Below, piece by piece: positions 1-7,722 of a DNA stretch of 17,793 bases. Position 1 is the stretch's first letter. The number at the start of each line of letters is the position of its first letter. The translations under genes were made by a program, and so were the position numbers. The notes under the pieces are model-generated. The model saw nothing but the letters and a program-made list of their open reading frames with translations, did not search any database and was not told where the DNA came from. This DNA comes from Aquabacterium sp. (GTDB lineage: Bacteria > Pseudomonadota > Gammaproteobacteria > Burkholderiales > Burkholderiaceae_C): positions 1 through 17,793 of the forward strand of contig JAGNPA010000005.1 of the NCBI GenBank assembly GCA_017989885.1, given 5' to 3'.

Positions 1-1
1 A

Positions 2-229
2 TCCGGCTGGCACGCCATGCTCGACGAGATCGACGACACCGGCCTGCGCCTGATCCTGCTCGATCTGTGCGCCACGCTGGTCGAATCCGATCACCACATC
101 GACCCGGGCGAGCAGACCCTGGTCCACCGCATGGCCGACCACTGGCATCTGCCACGTCCGGTGTGGCGACATCGGGCTCGCGTTCATCCCGTGTCCACCC
201 GGGCCACAGCCCCCCTGGTGGCGTGCTGA
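2..229 (+). CDS. TerB-like (tellurite-resistance TerB family) protein, 3' end only
   Basis: The reading frame is open from the window edge, so the start lies upstream. About 75 residues are visible. A helix with LLDLCATLVESDHHIDPGE followed by a second helix (QTLVHRMADHW) matches the TerB-family pattern, in which a helix ends in an acidic A-D-G-x-I-x-x-x-E-like turn; here it is E-S-D-x-x-I-D-x-G-E. TerB-like domains are small all-helical domains found alone or at the C-terminus of membrane or DnaJ-type proteins; no function can be inferred here. The last ~24 residues (Arg/His/Ala-rich after WHLP) do not look like TerB and may be a divergent tail or the product of a frameshift. It converges on the ThDP-enzyme gene with a 39-bp gap. 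Confidence 0.6.
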   Translation, partial: SGWHAMLDEIDDTGLRLILLDLCATLVESDHHIDPGEQTLVHRMADHWHLPRPVWRHRARVHPVSTRATAPLVAC

Positions 230-268
230 CCCCGGGCCGCTGCGCCCCTCAGTCGCCAATCTCTACCA

Positions 269-1921
269 TCACGGCGCCACCTTGCGCTTGATCGCCTGCG
301 CCAGCGGCTGCGGCAGGCTGCCCAGCGCATTGAGCACGTGCGGCAGCACCTTGAGCTTCAGCCCGGTGTAGGCGTTGGGCACCACGGCCTCGATCAGGAA
401 CGGCCCGGGGGTGCGCAGGGCTTGCTCCAAGGCGCGGTTGAACTCCTCGGCCGTGGTGACACGCACCGCCTGCACGCCCATGCCCTGCGCCAGCTGCACG
501 AAGTCCAGACCGGGGTTGCCAATGTCCAGCTGTGAGCGGGCCTTGTCGCCCTTGCCGGTGGCGCCCACACGCTGCAGCTCCATGTTCAAGATGGCGTAGG
601 ATTTATTGTTGAAGACGACGGTGGTGACGTTGAGCTGCTCGCGCGCCATCGTCCACAGCGCCTGAACCGTGTACATGGCCGAGCCATCGCCCACCAGCGC
701 CAGCACGGGGCGGTCCGGGCAGGCAATGGCCGCGCCCACGGCATTGGGCAGGCTCTGGCCAATGGCCCCACCCGTCAAGGTGATCACGTCATGGCGGGGG
801 GCACCGCGCGTGAAGGTCGGCAGCTTCACACCCGAGGTCTGGGCCTCGTCCACGATGATGGCCCGCTCGGGCAACAGGGCCCCGATGGCCTGGCACACCT
901 TCTCGGCGCTGAGCTCGCCGCTCGGGCGCTCGGGGCGCTGCGGGGTCTGCAGTTCAGGCTGAACGTCCTGCGCACCCAGCGCGGCCACCAGCTTGTCCAG
1001 GCCCGCCACGGCGTCTTGCTCGTAAGTGGCCAGGCGGTGCACCGTGCAGCCCTCGGGCACCAGGTCGCTGGGCTTGCCGGGGTAGGCGAAGAAGGACACC
1101 GGCGACTTGGCATCGACCAGCACCAGGTGCTTCAAGCCCGCCAGCTGCGTCGAGGCCAGCTCGGCCAGATAGGCAATGCGCTCCACATGGGGCAGGCCGG
1201 CACCGCGCTCGATGCGGGTGGGGAACACCTCGGCGTACAGCTTGACCCCGGTTTTCGCGGCAATGCGGGCGGCCGCCATCAGGGCCGGCTCGCGCAGGGC
1301 ACGTGCGCCCAGCAACATGGCGGTCTTGCCGCCGCCCTGCAGGGCCTTCGCAATGGTCGCCACCACCGCATCGTCGGCCACCGGCGGCACCGTCAGCGTC
1401 GGCATGGGGGCCGGCACGCCGCCTTCGCTCCACGACACGTCAGCCGGCAAGATGAGCGTGGCGACCTGCCCGGGCGGGCCCATCGACGCGGCCACCGCCT
1501 CGACAGCGTCCTGGCACAGCGCCGCCGTGCTCTGCGAGGTGCGCACCCACTTCGACACATTGCGCGCCACGGTCTCGATGTCGGACTGCAGTTGCGCGTC
1601 GTACTGCACGTGGTGCGTGGCGTGGTCGCCCACGATGTTGACGACCGGCACGCGTCCCTTGCGCGCGTTGTGCAGGTTGGCCAGACCGTTGCCCAGACCG
1701 CAGCCCAGGTGCAGCAGCGTGGCGGCAGGCTTGCCGGCCATGCGGGCATAGCCATCGGCGGCACCCGTGGCCACACCTTCAAACAGCGTCAGCACGGCAC
1801 GCATGCGCGGCTCGTGGTCCAGCGCGGCCACAAAGTGCATCTCGGACGTGCCGGGGTTGCTGAAACACACTTCCACCCCGGCATCGGCCAGGGTCTTCAT
1901 CAAAGCTTGCGCACCATTCAT
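269..1921 (-). CDS. ThDP-dependent enzyme, benzoylformate decarboxylase/acetolactate synthase superfamily
   Basis: The 550-residue protein has the usual length and three-domain plan of the pyruvate oxidase/decarboxylase superfamily. The catalytic Glu is E48 in TLFEGVATGAADGYAR. The ThDP-Mg motif begins GDGSAMYTVQALW at residue 411 and closes with the NN pair at 438-439. Features closer to benzoylformate decarboxylase than to true acetolactate synthase are SNPGTSE (residues 21-27) and LLHLGCGLGNG, whose His71 aligns with the catalytic His70 of the Pseudomonas enzyme. The likely activity is non-oxidative decarboxylation or carboligation of a 2-oxo acid in the cytoplasm. The start ATG has GAGGAG 6 bases upstream. 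It is the last gene of the five-gene operon, 27 bp after the transporter, and no acetolactate synthase small subunit lies nearby. Family confidence is high; the substrate is unknown. Confidence 0.88.
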   Translation of the reverse strand: MNGAQALMKTLADAGVEVCFSNPGTSEMHFVAALDHEPRMRAVLTLFEGVATGAADGYARMAGKPAATLLHLGCGLGNGLANLHNARKGRVPVVNIVGDHATHHVQYDAQLQSDIETVARNVSKWVRTSQSTAALCQDAVEAVAASMGPPGQVATLILPADVSWSEGGVPAPMPTLTVPPVADDAVVATIAKALQGGGKTAMLLGARALREPALMAAARIAAKTGVKLYAEVFPTRIERGAGLPHVERIAYLAELASTQLAGLKHLVLVDAKSPVSFFAYPGKPSDLVPEGCTVHRLATYEQDAVAGLDKLVAALGAQDVQPELQTPQRPERPSGELSAEKVCQAIGALLPERAIIVDEAQTSGVKLPTFTRGAPRHDVITLTGGAIGQSLPNAVGAAIACPDRPVLALVGDGSAMYTVQALWTMAREQLNVTTVVFNNKSYAILNMELQRVGATGKGDKARSQLDIGNPGLDFVQLAQGMGVQAVRVTTAEEFNRALEQALRTPGPFLIEAVVPNAYTGLKLKVLPHVLNALGSLPQPLAQAIKRKVAP

Positions 1922-1948
1922 GGTGTTCTCCTCGTTGTCGGTCTGATG

Positions 1949-2836
1949 TCAGTGCGGGGGCTGCGCCACAACGGGCGCCCCCATGAAGCGGCGCATGGTG
2001 AACGCGAACAGCAAACCGCCCGCATACATCAGCACACCATACAGGGCACCGGGAATGGCCATGGCATCGTCCTGCAGCACCGTGCTGGCAATCACCAGCG
2101 CCAAGGCGGCGTTCTGCACCGCTGTCTCGATGCCCAGCGTGATCGACTGGCTGCGCGAGAGGCGGGCCAGCCAGGCCACGGCAAAACCCACGCCCAGCAT
2201 GGTGAGGTTCAGCACCAGCGCAAGGGGGGCCAGTTTGGCGAAGTTGTCGCCCAGCAAGCCCCAGTTCTTGACCACGGCCAGCACCACGATCAGCACAAAC
2301 AGCACGGTGGCGATGCGTGTGGCGCGCGGCTCAAACCGCAGGGCCCACGCCGTCCAGCGGTGGCGTGCCACCATGCCCAAGCTCACCGGCAGTCCCAGCA
2401 CCAGCGCCACCTGCCCCATCATCAGGCCCACCGGCACGTTCACCGCCCGCTCGGCGGCCATGAAGTGCGCCAGGGCCCACGTCACCACCACCGGCAGCGT
2501 GAAGATCGTCAACACGCTGGCCACCGCCGTGAAACTCAGCGCCAGTGCCACATCGCCGCGCGCCAGGTAGGTCAGCAAGTTCGAGGTGGAGCCGGTCGGG
2601 CAGGCCGCCAAAATCATGAACCCGACGGCAAACGCGCCAGTCACGCCCATGGCGGTGATCATCAGGTAGCACACCAGCGGCAGCAGCACGAAGTGGCAAA
2701 AGGCCCCCACCAGCAAGGCCCGAGGCTGCTCAAGGATGCGCTGAAAGTCGCGCACCGTCAGGCCCAGCCCCAGAGAGAACATGATGAAAGCGAGGATCAG
2801 GGGTAGCAAAACGCCGGAAACAATGTCACCTTGCAT
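1949..2836 (-). CDS. Bile acid:sodium symporter-family (SBF/BASS) transporter
   Basis: This 295-residue, very hydrophobic protein has about eight to ten membrane segments starting at residue 7, and is of normal length for bacterial SBF proteins. Family hallmarks are the crossover motif ACPTGSTSNLLTYLARGDVA followed by a hydrophobic helix, and GIETAVQNAALALVI in the second half, which correspond to the discontinuous helices that bind sodium in ASBT homologues. Such carriers import organic anions, including bile acids, 2-oxo acids and pantoate, with Na+. It sits between an aldehyde dehydrogenase (48 bp upstream) and the ThDP enzyme (27 bp downstream), so uptake of the substrate or a 2-oxo-acid intermediate of this pathway is a reasonable inference. 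The ATG has AAGGAG 5 bases upstream. Membership is near certain; the substrate is not. Confidence 0.9.
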   Translation of the reverse strand: MQGDIVSGVLLPLILAFIMFSLGLGLTVRDFQRILEQPRALLVGAFCHFVLLPLVCYLMITAMGVTGAFAVGFMILAACPTGSTSNLLTYLARGDVALALSFTAVASVLTIFTLPVVVTWALAHFMAAERAVNVPVGLMMGQVALVLGLPVSLGMVARHRWTAWALRFEPRATRIATVLFVLIVVLAVVKNWGLLGDNFAKLAPLALVLNLTMLGVGFAVAWLARLSRSQSITLGIETAVQNAALALVIASTVLQDDAMAIPGALYGVLMYAGGLLFAFTMRRFMGAPVVAQPPH

Positions 2837-2884
2837 GGGTACTCCTTGGATGTTGGGGTGCGCTCTTGGATGTGCCCGCAGCGC

Positions 2885-4333
2885 TCAGCGGTTGCGCCAC
2901 AGCATGACGCTCAGCATCTTGCTGGCCAGTCCGCCATACGGTGGCTGCAAAAAGTCCACCGTGCGCAGCAGCCCTTGCTGAAACACCGGGCGCAGCTTGG
3001 AGAAGGTCAGGAAGCCCTCTCGCCCGTGGTAATGCCCCATGCCGCTCGCGCCCACGCCGCCAAAGGGCAGGCTGTGCTGCCCGGCGTGCAGCAGCGTGTC
3101 GTTGAGCGTGACGCCGCCCGACAGTGTCTGGCTGAGGTAATAGTCTTGCAGGCTGCGCTCGTGGCTGAACAAGTACAGCGCCAGCGGGTTGGGCCGGTCG
3201 TTGATGTACTGCACCACGTCTTCCTTTTGCCGATAGGTGCGAATCGGCAGCAAGGGGCCGAAAATCTCGCGCTGCATGACCTGCATGCCGTCGTGGACGT
3301 TCAAGAGCGCGATGGGCGCCATGATGCGCCGCGCTGGGTCGCCGGTGTGCCCCGGCATCAACGGCACGGCCTGCGCGCCTTGCGCCATCGCATCGGCCAG
3401 CATGGCCTGCAAGCGCTCATACTGGCGCTGGTCGATGATGGCGGTGTAGTCGCCGTTCAGCAGATCGGGATAGCGCTGTGCGAGGATTTTTTGCGCGTGG
3501 CTGATGAAGGCCTGCTCCTGGCCTTCAGGCACAAACAGGTAATCGACGTTGGTGCAAATCTGCCCGGCGTTGAGCATCTTGACCCACATGATGCGTTCGG
3601 CGGCGGTGTCCAGGGGGTAATCAGGCGCGACGATGGCGGGCGACTTGCCACCCAGCTCCAGCGTGACAGGCGTGAGGTTGGCGGCGCAATTGGCCATCAC
3701 GGCCTTGCCTGTTTGCGGTGAGCCAGTGAAGAACAGGTGGTTGAACGGCAGTTGCGTGAACAGCGGCCCCACGCTCTGGCCATCCTCGCCCGCATCCTGA
3801 AACAGGCTCACCTTGTCTGCCGCGAAGTAGCGCGGCAGCAGGCTTTGTAGCAGGCGCGCGAGGTGGGCGGAGTTCTCCGACATCTTCACCATCACGCGGT
3901 TGCCTGCGGCCAGTGCGGCAATCATGGGCTGCACCGCCATGCCGATGGGAAAGTTCCAGGGCACGACGATGCCGATCACGCCCAGGGGCTGGGGCATCAC
4001 GTAAGCACTGGCCAGCGGATACTGGGTGATGTCGAGCGCGCGCCTTTGCCTTTTCATCCAGCTCGGCAGGTGTTTGATGGCGTCCAACGCCGCTTCCTGG
4101 CCTTGCAGCAGCTCGGTCATCAGGGTCTCGAAGCGGCTGCGGCAGCCGAAGTCCCGGTTCACCGCGTCGACCAAGGCGTCGCGGTTTTCCAGCAGCAGGC
4201 GGTGCAGCGCGCGCAGGTCTTGGCGGCGCTCTTGCAGGCTGGGGCAGCGTGCGTTCTGAAAGGCGGCGCGCTGCGCGCTGAAGCAGTCGCGCAGGGCTTG
4301 GGGGATGTGATCAGGCAAGGGTGTGTGGCTCAT
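2885..4333 (-). CDS. Aldehyde dehydrogenase, coniferyl-aldehyde dehydrogenase family
   Basis: The protein is a 482-residue NAD(P)-dependent aldehyde dehydrogenase that oxidises an aldehyde to the acid. Landmarks are the VVPWNFP cofactor-binding region (residues 123-129), Lys150 in VMVKMSEN (most relatives have KPSE), the glycine motif FTGSPQTG (202-209), general-base Glu226 in VTLELGGKSP and nucleophile Cys260 in NAGQIC. The C-terminal FGGVGASGMGHYHGREGF motif fits the coniferyl-aldehyde dehydrogenase branch. A longer frame starting at 4441 would overlap the preceding gene by 74 bp and adds a Trp/Cys/Arg-rich non-family extension, so the ATG at 4333 was chosen. No strong ribosome-binding site precedes it, and it lies 34 bp after the GMC gene, so coupled expression is likely. 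It probably oxidises the aldehyde made by the GMC enzyme or by the ThDP decarboxylase. Confidence 0.9.
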   Translation of the reverse strand: MSHTPLPDHIPQALRDCFSAQRAAFQNARCPSLQERRQDLRALHRLLLENRDALVDAVNRDFGCRSRFETLMTELLQGQEAALDAIKHLPSWMKRQRRALDITQYPLASAYVMPQPLGVIGIVVPWNFPIGMAVQPMIAALAAGNRVMVKMSENSAHLARLLQSLLPRYFAADKVSLFQDAGEDGQSVGPLFTQLPFNHLFFTGSPQTGKAVMANCAANLTPVTLELGGKSPAIVAPDYPLDTAAERIMWVKMLNAGQICTNVDYLFVPEGQEQAFISHAQKILAQRYPDLLNGDYTAIIDQRQYERLQAMLADAMAQGAQAVPLMPGHTGDPARRIMAPIALLNVHDGMQVMQREIFGPLLPIRTYRQKEDVVQYINDRPNPLALYLFSHERSLQDYYLSQTLSGGVTLNDTLLHAGQHSLPFGGVGASGMGHYHGREGFLTFSKLRPVFQQGLLRTVDFLQPPYGGLASKMLSVMLWRNR

Positions 4334-4367
4334 TGCGGGGCTTTCGGTGCGGCATGCGTGGGTGCCA

Positions 4368-6014
4368 TCATGACCAGTCCTCTTGCAGCATGGCCGCGCC
4401 TTTTTCGCCCACCATGTAGCTGGGCGCGGTGGTGTTGCCACCGGGAATGGTGGGGAAGATGGAGCTGTCGATCACACGCAGCCCCTGCAGGCCGTGTACG
4501 CACAATCGCGCATCGACCACGCTCGTGGCCGCATCCGGCCCCATGCGGCAACTGCTGGTGGGGTGGTAGTTGGTGCCCGCCACGTTGCGGCAGAACTGGG
4601 CGTAGTCCTCATCGGTGCGGCAGTTCGCGGTGCGCAGGTCGGCCTTGACGCGGCTTTTGAGCGTCGGTGTGTCGTACACCTGCAGCACGCGGCGCACACC
4701 GGCCACCATGGTGGCCAGGTCGTCGGGGTGCGAGAAGTAGCGGTAGTCGATGGCGGGCGCATCTTCCCAGCGCGGACTGGCAATCTGCACGCTGCCACGG
4801 CTTTTGGGGTGCAGCAGCAGCACATGGGTGGACATGCCATGCTTGGCGTACACGTCGCGCCCGTGGTCCATGGCCAGAGCGACGACGAACTCGTACTGGA
4901 TCTCGGGCAGGGGCGAGTCCTGACCCAAACGCATGAAGCCCGTGACTTCGGCAAAGTTGGTCGTGCACATGCCCCGACGCTCCTGGCGCCAGCGGCGAAT
5001 GGCGCGCCACAGGTTCAGCGCGCCGGTGGGCGTGAGGCCGAGCAGGTGGGGGTCGCCTGGAATGTGGTGCCCCAGGATCACGTCCACATGGTCTTGCAGG
5101 TGCTGCCCCACGGCAGGCAGGTGCGCCACCACAGGAATGCCCATGCGCTGCAACAAAGCACCATCGCCCACGCCCGAGAGCTGCAACAGCTTGGCCGAGA
5201 GCAGGCCACCGCTGGAGACAATGACCTCCTTGCGCGCACGGATCTGGCGCTTGATTCCGCCCTGCACCACCTCCACGCCCACGGCGCGCCGCCCCTCGAA
5301 CAGCACGCGCGTGACCGGGCTGTCGCACTGCAGTTGCAGATTGGGACGCGTGCCCAGGTGCGGCAGGATGTAGGCTTGGCCGGCATGGTGGCGCTCGCCG
5401 CCTTTCATCATCACCTGCGTGGGACGAAAGCCTTCGTGCGCCGCGCCGTTCAGATCGGGGTTGTAGGGCCAGCCCGCCTCCTGGCAGGCCTGGCGCAGCG
5501 TGGCGTGCCAGGGGTTGTCGGTGCGCAGCTCCTCCACCCACACCGGGCCTTCCTGCCCGTGGTGAGGGTCGCCTGGGCTGCTGAAGGTCTGGTTGTTCTC
5601 GCTTTTCTTGAAGTAGGGCAGCACATCGCTCCAGCCCCAGCCTGGGTTGCCTGCCTGGGCCCAGCCGTCGTAGTCGTGCGGGTGGCCGCGCAGGTACATC
5701 AGCGTGTTCAGCGTGGTGCCCCCGCCCAGGCCGCGCCCCAGCGGGTTGTAGGAGATGCGGCCATTGAGGCCTGGGTCTGGCAGGCTGTCAAAGCCCCAGT
5801 TGTAGGCGCTGGGCCTGATGCCATAGACCAGCGGGGCCAGTGCAGCATTGCTGCCCAGCACGCCCTGGCGCTGCCCTGGCCCGGCTTCCAGCAGCAGCAC
5901 CTGGTGGCGCGGGTCTTCCGACAGGCGCGATGCCACGGCGCAGCCTGCTGGGCCAGATCCGATGACGATGAAGTCGGGCTCCATGTGGGGGGTGTTCTGT
6001 TGCTGTCTTTCCAT
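4368..6014 (-). CDS. GMC-family FAD-dependent oxidoreductase (choline/alcohol dehydrogenase-like)
   Basis: The 548-residue protein has the full GMC layout. The N-terminal dinucleotide motif is IVIGSGPAGCAVASRLSE (Gly19-Gly24). Signature 1 is GRGLGGGTTLNTLMYLRG, and signature 2 is SSGGLLSAKLLQLSGVG with Ala in place of the usual Pro. The active site is His484 in NYHPTSSCRMG and Asn527 in PGGNTTAP, the His/Asn pair seen in many GMC enzymes. These flavoproteins oxidise primary or secondary alcohols to aldehydes or ketones. The gene starts 3 bp after the stop of the FAD-binding dehydrogenase, which implies translational coupling. An internal Met at 5984 is an alternative start, but neither Met has a good ribosome-binding site. 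With the next-encoded aldehyde dehydrogenase it makes a standard alcohol-to-acid pair. Substrate unknown; choline is unlikely in this context. Confidence 0.9.
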   Translation of the reverse strand: MERQQQNTPHMEPDFIVIGSGPAGCAVASRLSEDPRHQVLLLEAGPGQRQGVLGSNAALAPLVYGIRPSAYNWGFDSLPDPGLNGRISYNPLGRGLGGGTTLNTLMYLRGHPHDYDGWAQAGNPGWGWSDVLPYFKKSENNQTFSSPGDPHHGQEGPVWVEELRTDNPWHATLRQACQEAGWPYNPDLNGAAHEGFRPTQVMMKGGERHHAGQAYILPHLGTRPNLQLQCDSPVTRVLFEGRRAVGVEVVQGGIKRQIRARKEVIVSSGGLLSAKLLQLSGVGDGALLQRMGIPVVAHLPAVGQHLQDHVDVILGHHIPGDPHLLGLTPTGALNLWRAIRRWRQERRGMCTTNFAEVTGFMRLGQDSPLPEIQYEFVVALAMDHGRDVYAKHGMSTHVLLLHPKSRGSVQIASPRWEDAPAIDYRYFSHPDDLATMVAGVRRVLQVYDTPTLKSRVKADLRTANCRTDEDYAQFCRNVAGTNYHPTSSCRMGPDAATSVVDARLCVHGLQGLRVIDSSIFPTIPGGNTTAPSYMVGEKGAAMLQEDWS

Positions 6015-6017
6015 GAC

Positions 6018-7640
6018 TCAACCCGCAGTGATGTGCCGCGCCGCAGCACGCGCCGTCAAGATGCAGCCGGGCAAAAACGTGCCCTCCAGCGAGCGCTTGC
6101 CATTGGCCCCGCCGCCGCCAAAGCCAGCGGCCTCTCCCACACAGTACAGACCGGACACGGGCTGGCCCTGACCATCGAGCACCCGGCTGTACAAATCGGT
6201 CTGCAGGCCACCCAGGCTCTTGCGCGTGATCAGTTGCATGTGGATGGCGATGAACGGCCCCGCCCCCTTCATCTGCAACGGCGCCGGCGCGCAGGTGCGC
6301 AGCTTGTCCGATCCCCATTGGCGCGCATGCTGCACCCGGCGCAGCTGGTCATCGTTGTGCAGCTTGCTGCCGTGGGCAAAGTTGGCATCAAAGGCGTCGG
6401 CGGTGGCCTGCAACACGGCGGGGTTCACGTCCTGCTTGCCGTACAAAGTCTGGGTCAAGGCGTTCATCTTTTGAGCCAGCCCCTGCAGCGTGTCATCGAC
6501 CAGGAAGTGCGGGCTCTCGCGCTGCATCTGCCGCACCAGGCGGTCGTTGCTCGTGAGCATCTCGAACACAAAGCGCACGAACTGCTTGTCGCGGATGCGC
6601 GGGTTGTGCTCGGCCCCCGAGATGGCGAACTCTTTGGCGGCAATGCGCCAGTTCAGCAGCTGCCAGGTGTAGGGCTGGGCCTGCGCCGCCACGCGCTGGC
6701 ACAGATCATGGGTGTCAAAGCCCGTCACCAGCGGCTCCGGCCCGATGCGGCGGCCGGTGTGGTCCAGCCACAGCGCCGACTTGCACGGAATCAGCGACAG
6801 GCCATGCCCTTCGAAATGCGGCTGCGGGTGCGGGATGCCGGCGGCGTAGTTCCACATCTCGCCCGCGTGCGTGATCTGTCCACCCAAGGCATCGGCCACC
6901 AGGTGGTGCAGCTTGCCATCGGCAAAGGGGTGGGCCCCGTTGAGCATGGCGGCAGGCCGTGGCCGGTTCGCAGGCCAGTTCGCCACGACCTCAGCATGTG
7001 AGCCATTGATGCCGCCCATCGCCAGCACCACCACGGGCGCTTGCACACGCACCTCGGCCCCGGTGGCTTCGTTCACCATCACCGCGCCCGACAAGGCCCC
7101 GCCGGTGCGCTCCAGGTTCGTCACGCGGTGGCGGCTCAGCACCTGCAAACGCCCGCCGGGGTCGGCACCCTTCATGGCGGCAATCATGCAGCGCGTCAGT
7201 TCGCGCGAGGTGCCCCACACCACGTGGTAACGCGGCACGCTGTTGCCGCCCCCGTACAAGCCGCGCTCGACCCAGTTCACCGCCGGCATGAACTTCAGCC
7301 CATGCGCCCGCAGCCAGTCGTACACCTGGGCGCGCGAATGCTGCACGTAGTACTCGGCCCAGCGCCGGGGCCACACATCGGCCTCGCCCAGCTCGCCAAA
7401 GCGCACCCAGTCCTGCAAGGCGCGCTCGGGCGAGTCGGCAATCTTCATGCGGGTCTGCAAGGGCGTGCCCACCAGGGCCATGCCCCCAAAGGCCCACAGC
7501 GCCAGGCCGCCCAGGCGCTCAGGAGTGTCGCGGTCCACCAAGGTCACATGCTGGCCCGCACGCAGGCATTCCAGGGCCGTGACGATGCCCGCCAGGCCGC
7601 CGCCCACCACCAGCACATCGGTACGCAAAGCTGAAGCCAT
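6018..7640 (-). CDS. FAD-binding dehydrogenase (fumarate reductase/3-ketosteroid-dehydrogenase-like flavoprotein)
   Basis: The 540-residue flavoprotein belongs to the FAD_binding_2 family. Its N-terminal motif is DVLVVGGGLAGIVTALE (Gly13-Gly18), and its C-terminal FAD-closing segment runs from GLYCVGEAAGFGGGGANG into SLEGTFLPGCILTARAA. This form resembles the uncharacterised single-domain FAD-binding dehydrogenases related to 3-ketosteroid delta-1-dehydrogenase and fumarate reductase flavoprotein. It probably removes or adds hydrogen at a C-C bond next to a carbonyl. A TTG at 7649 would extend it by three residues. The ATG at 7640 is preferred because GGAGG lies 10 bases before it but only about 1 base before the TTG. 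It is the first gene of the operon, divergent from the AraC gene. Family is secure; the reaction is inference. Confidence 0.86.
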   Translation of the reverse strand: MASALRTDVLVVGGGLAGIVTALECLRAGQHVTLVDRDTPERLGGLALWAFGGMALVGTPLQTRMKIADSPERALQDWVRFGELGEADVWPRRWAEYYVQHSRAQVYDWLRAHGLKFMPAVNWVERGLYGGGNSVPRYHVVWGTSRELTRCMIAAMKGADPGGRLQVLSRHRVTNLERTGGALSGAVMVNEATGAEVRVQAPVVVLAMGGINGSHAEVVANWPANRPRPAAMLNGAHPFADGKLHHLVADALGGQITHAGEMWNYAAGIPHPQPHFEGHGLSLIPCKSALWLDHTGRRIGPEPLVTGFDTHDLCQRVAAQAQPYTWQLLNWRIAAKEFAISGAEHNPRIRDKQFVRFVFEMLTSNDRLVRQMQRESPHFLVDDTLQGLAQKMNALTQTLYGKQDVNPAVLQATADAFDANFAHGSKLHNDDQLRRVQHARQWGSDKLRTCAPAPLQMKGAGPFIAIHMQLITRKSLGGLQTDLYSRVLDGQGQPVSGLYCVGEAAGFGGGGANGKRSLEGTFLPGCILTARAAARHITAG

Positions 7641-7722
7641 GAGCCTCAATCCTCCATCACAGAACGAGGTCCCAGATTAGCGATTTATGATGCGATCAGA
7701 TTGACTTGACAGGACAGTTGAA
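7641..7722. promoter_or_regulatory. Divergent promoter region between catabolic operon and AraC-type regulator
   Basis: This short region must hold promoters in both directions. On the plus strand TATGAT at 7686-7691 matches the -10 consensus at 5 of 6 positions, but no good -35 lies 16-18 bp upstream, as is common for activator-dependent promoters. AGGA at 7711-7714 precedes the TTG start of the regulator by 8 bases. On the minus strand GGAGG lies 10 bases before the ATG of the flavoprotein gene. A palindromic 12-mer at 7687-7698 overlaps the predicted -10. Confidence 0.5.
7687..7698. promoter_or_regulatory. Candidate operator, copy 1 (ATGATGCGATCA)
   Basis: TGAT-GCG-ATCA is a perfect 4-3-4 inverted repeat preceded by A. 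It overlaps the predicted -10 of the AraC-type gene and lies 46 bp upstream of the flavoprotein ATG. The same 12-mer with one changed base occurs at 10271-10282 upstream of the 168-residue gene. The natural candidate for binding is the adjacent AraC-family protein, although family members often prefer direct repeats. Confidence 0.35.

Noticed and set aside
791..2806. 671-codon open frame on the plus strand
   Set aside because: It lies antisense to the ThDP enzyme and transporter genes. Its His/Gln/Arg/Gly-rich composition is typical of the complement of GC-rich coding DNA, and it has no family motif.
4334..4441. Upstream start for the first aldehyde dehydrogenase
   Set aside because: It would overlap the GMC gene by 74 bp and add a Trp/Cys/Arg-rich extension not seen in the family.
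4383..7001. 872-codon open frame on the plus strand
   Set aside because: It is antisense to the GMC and FAD-dehydrogenase genes, both of which have clear cofactor and active-site motifs; its composition is that of a shadow frame.
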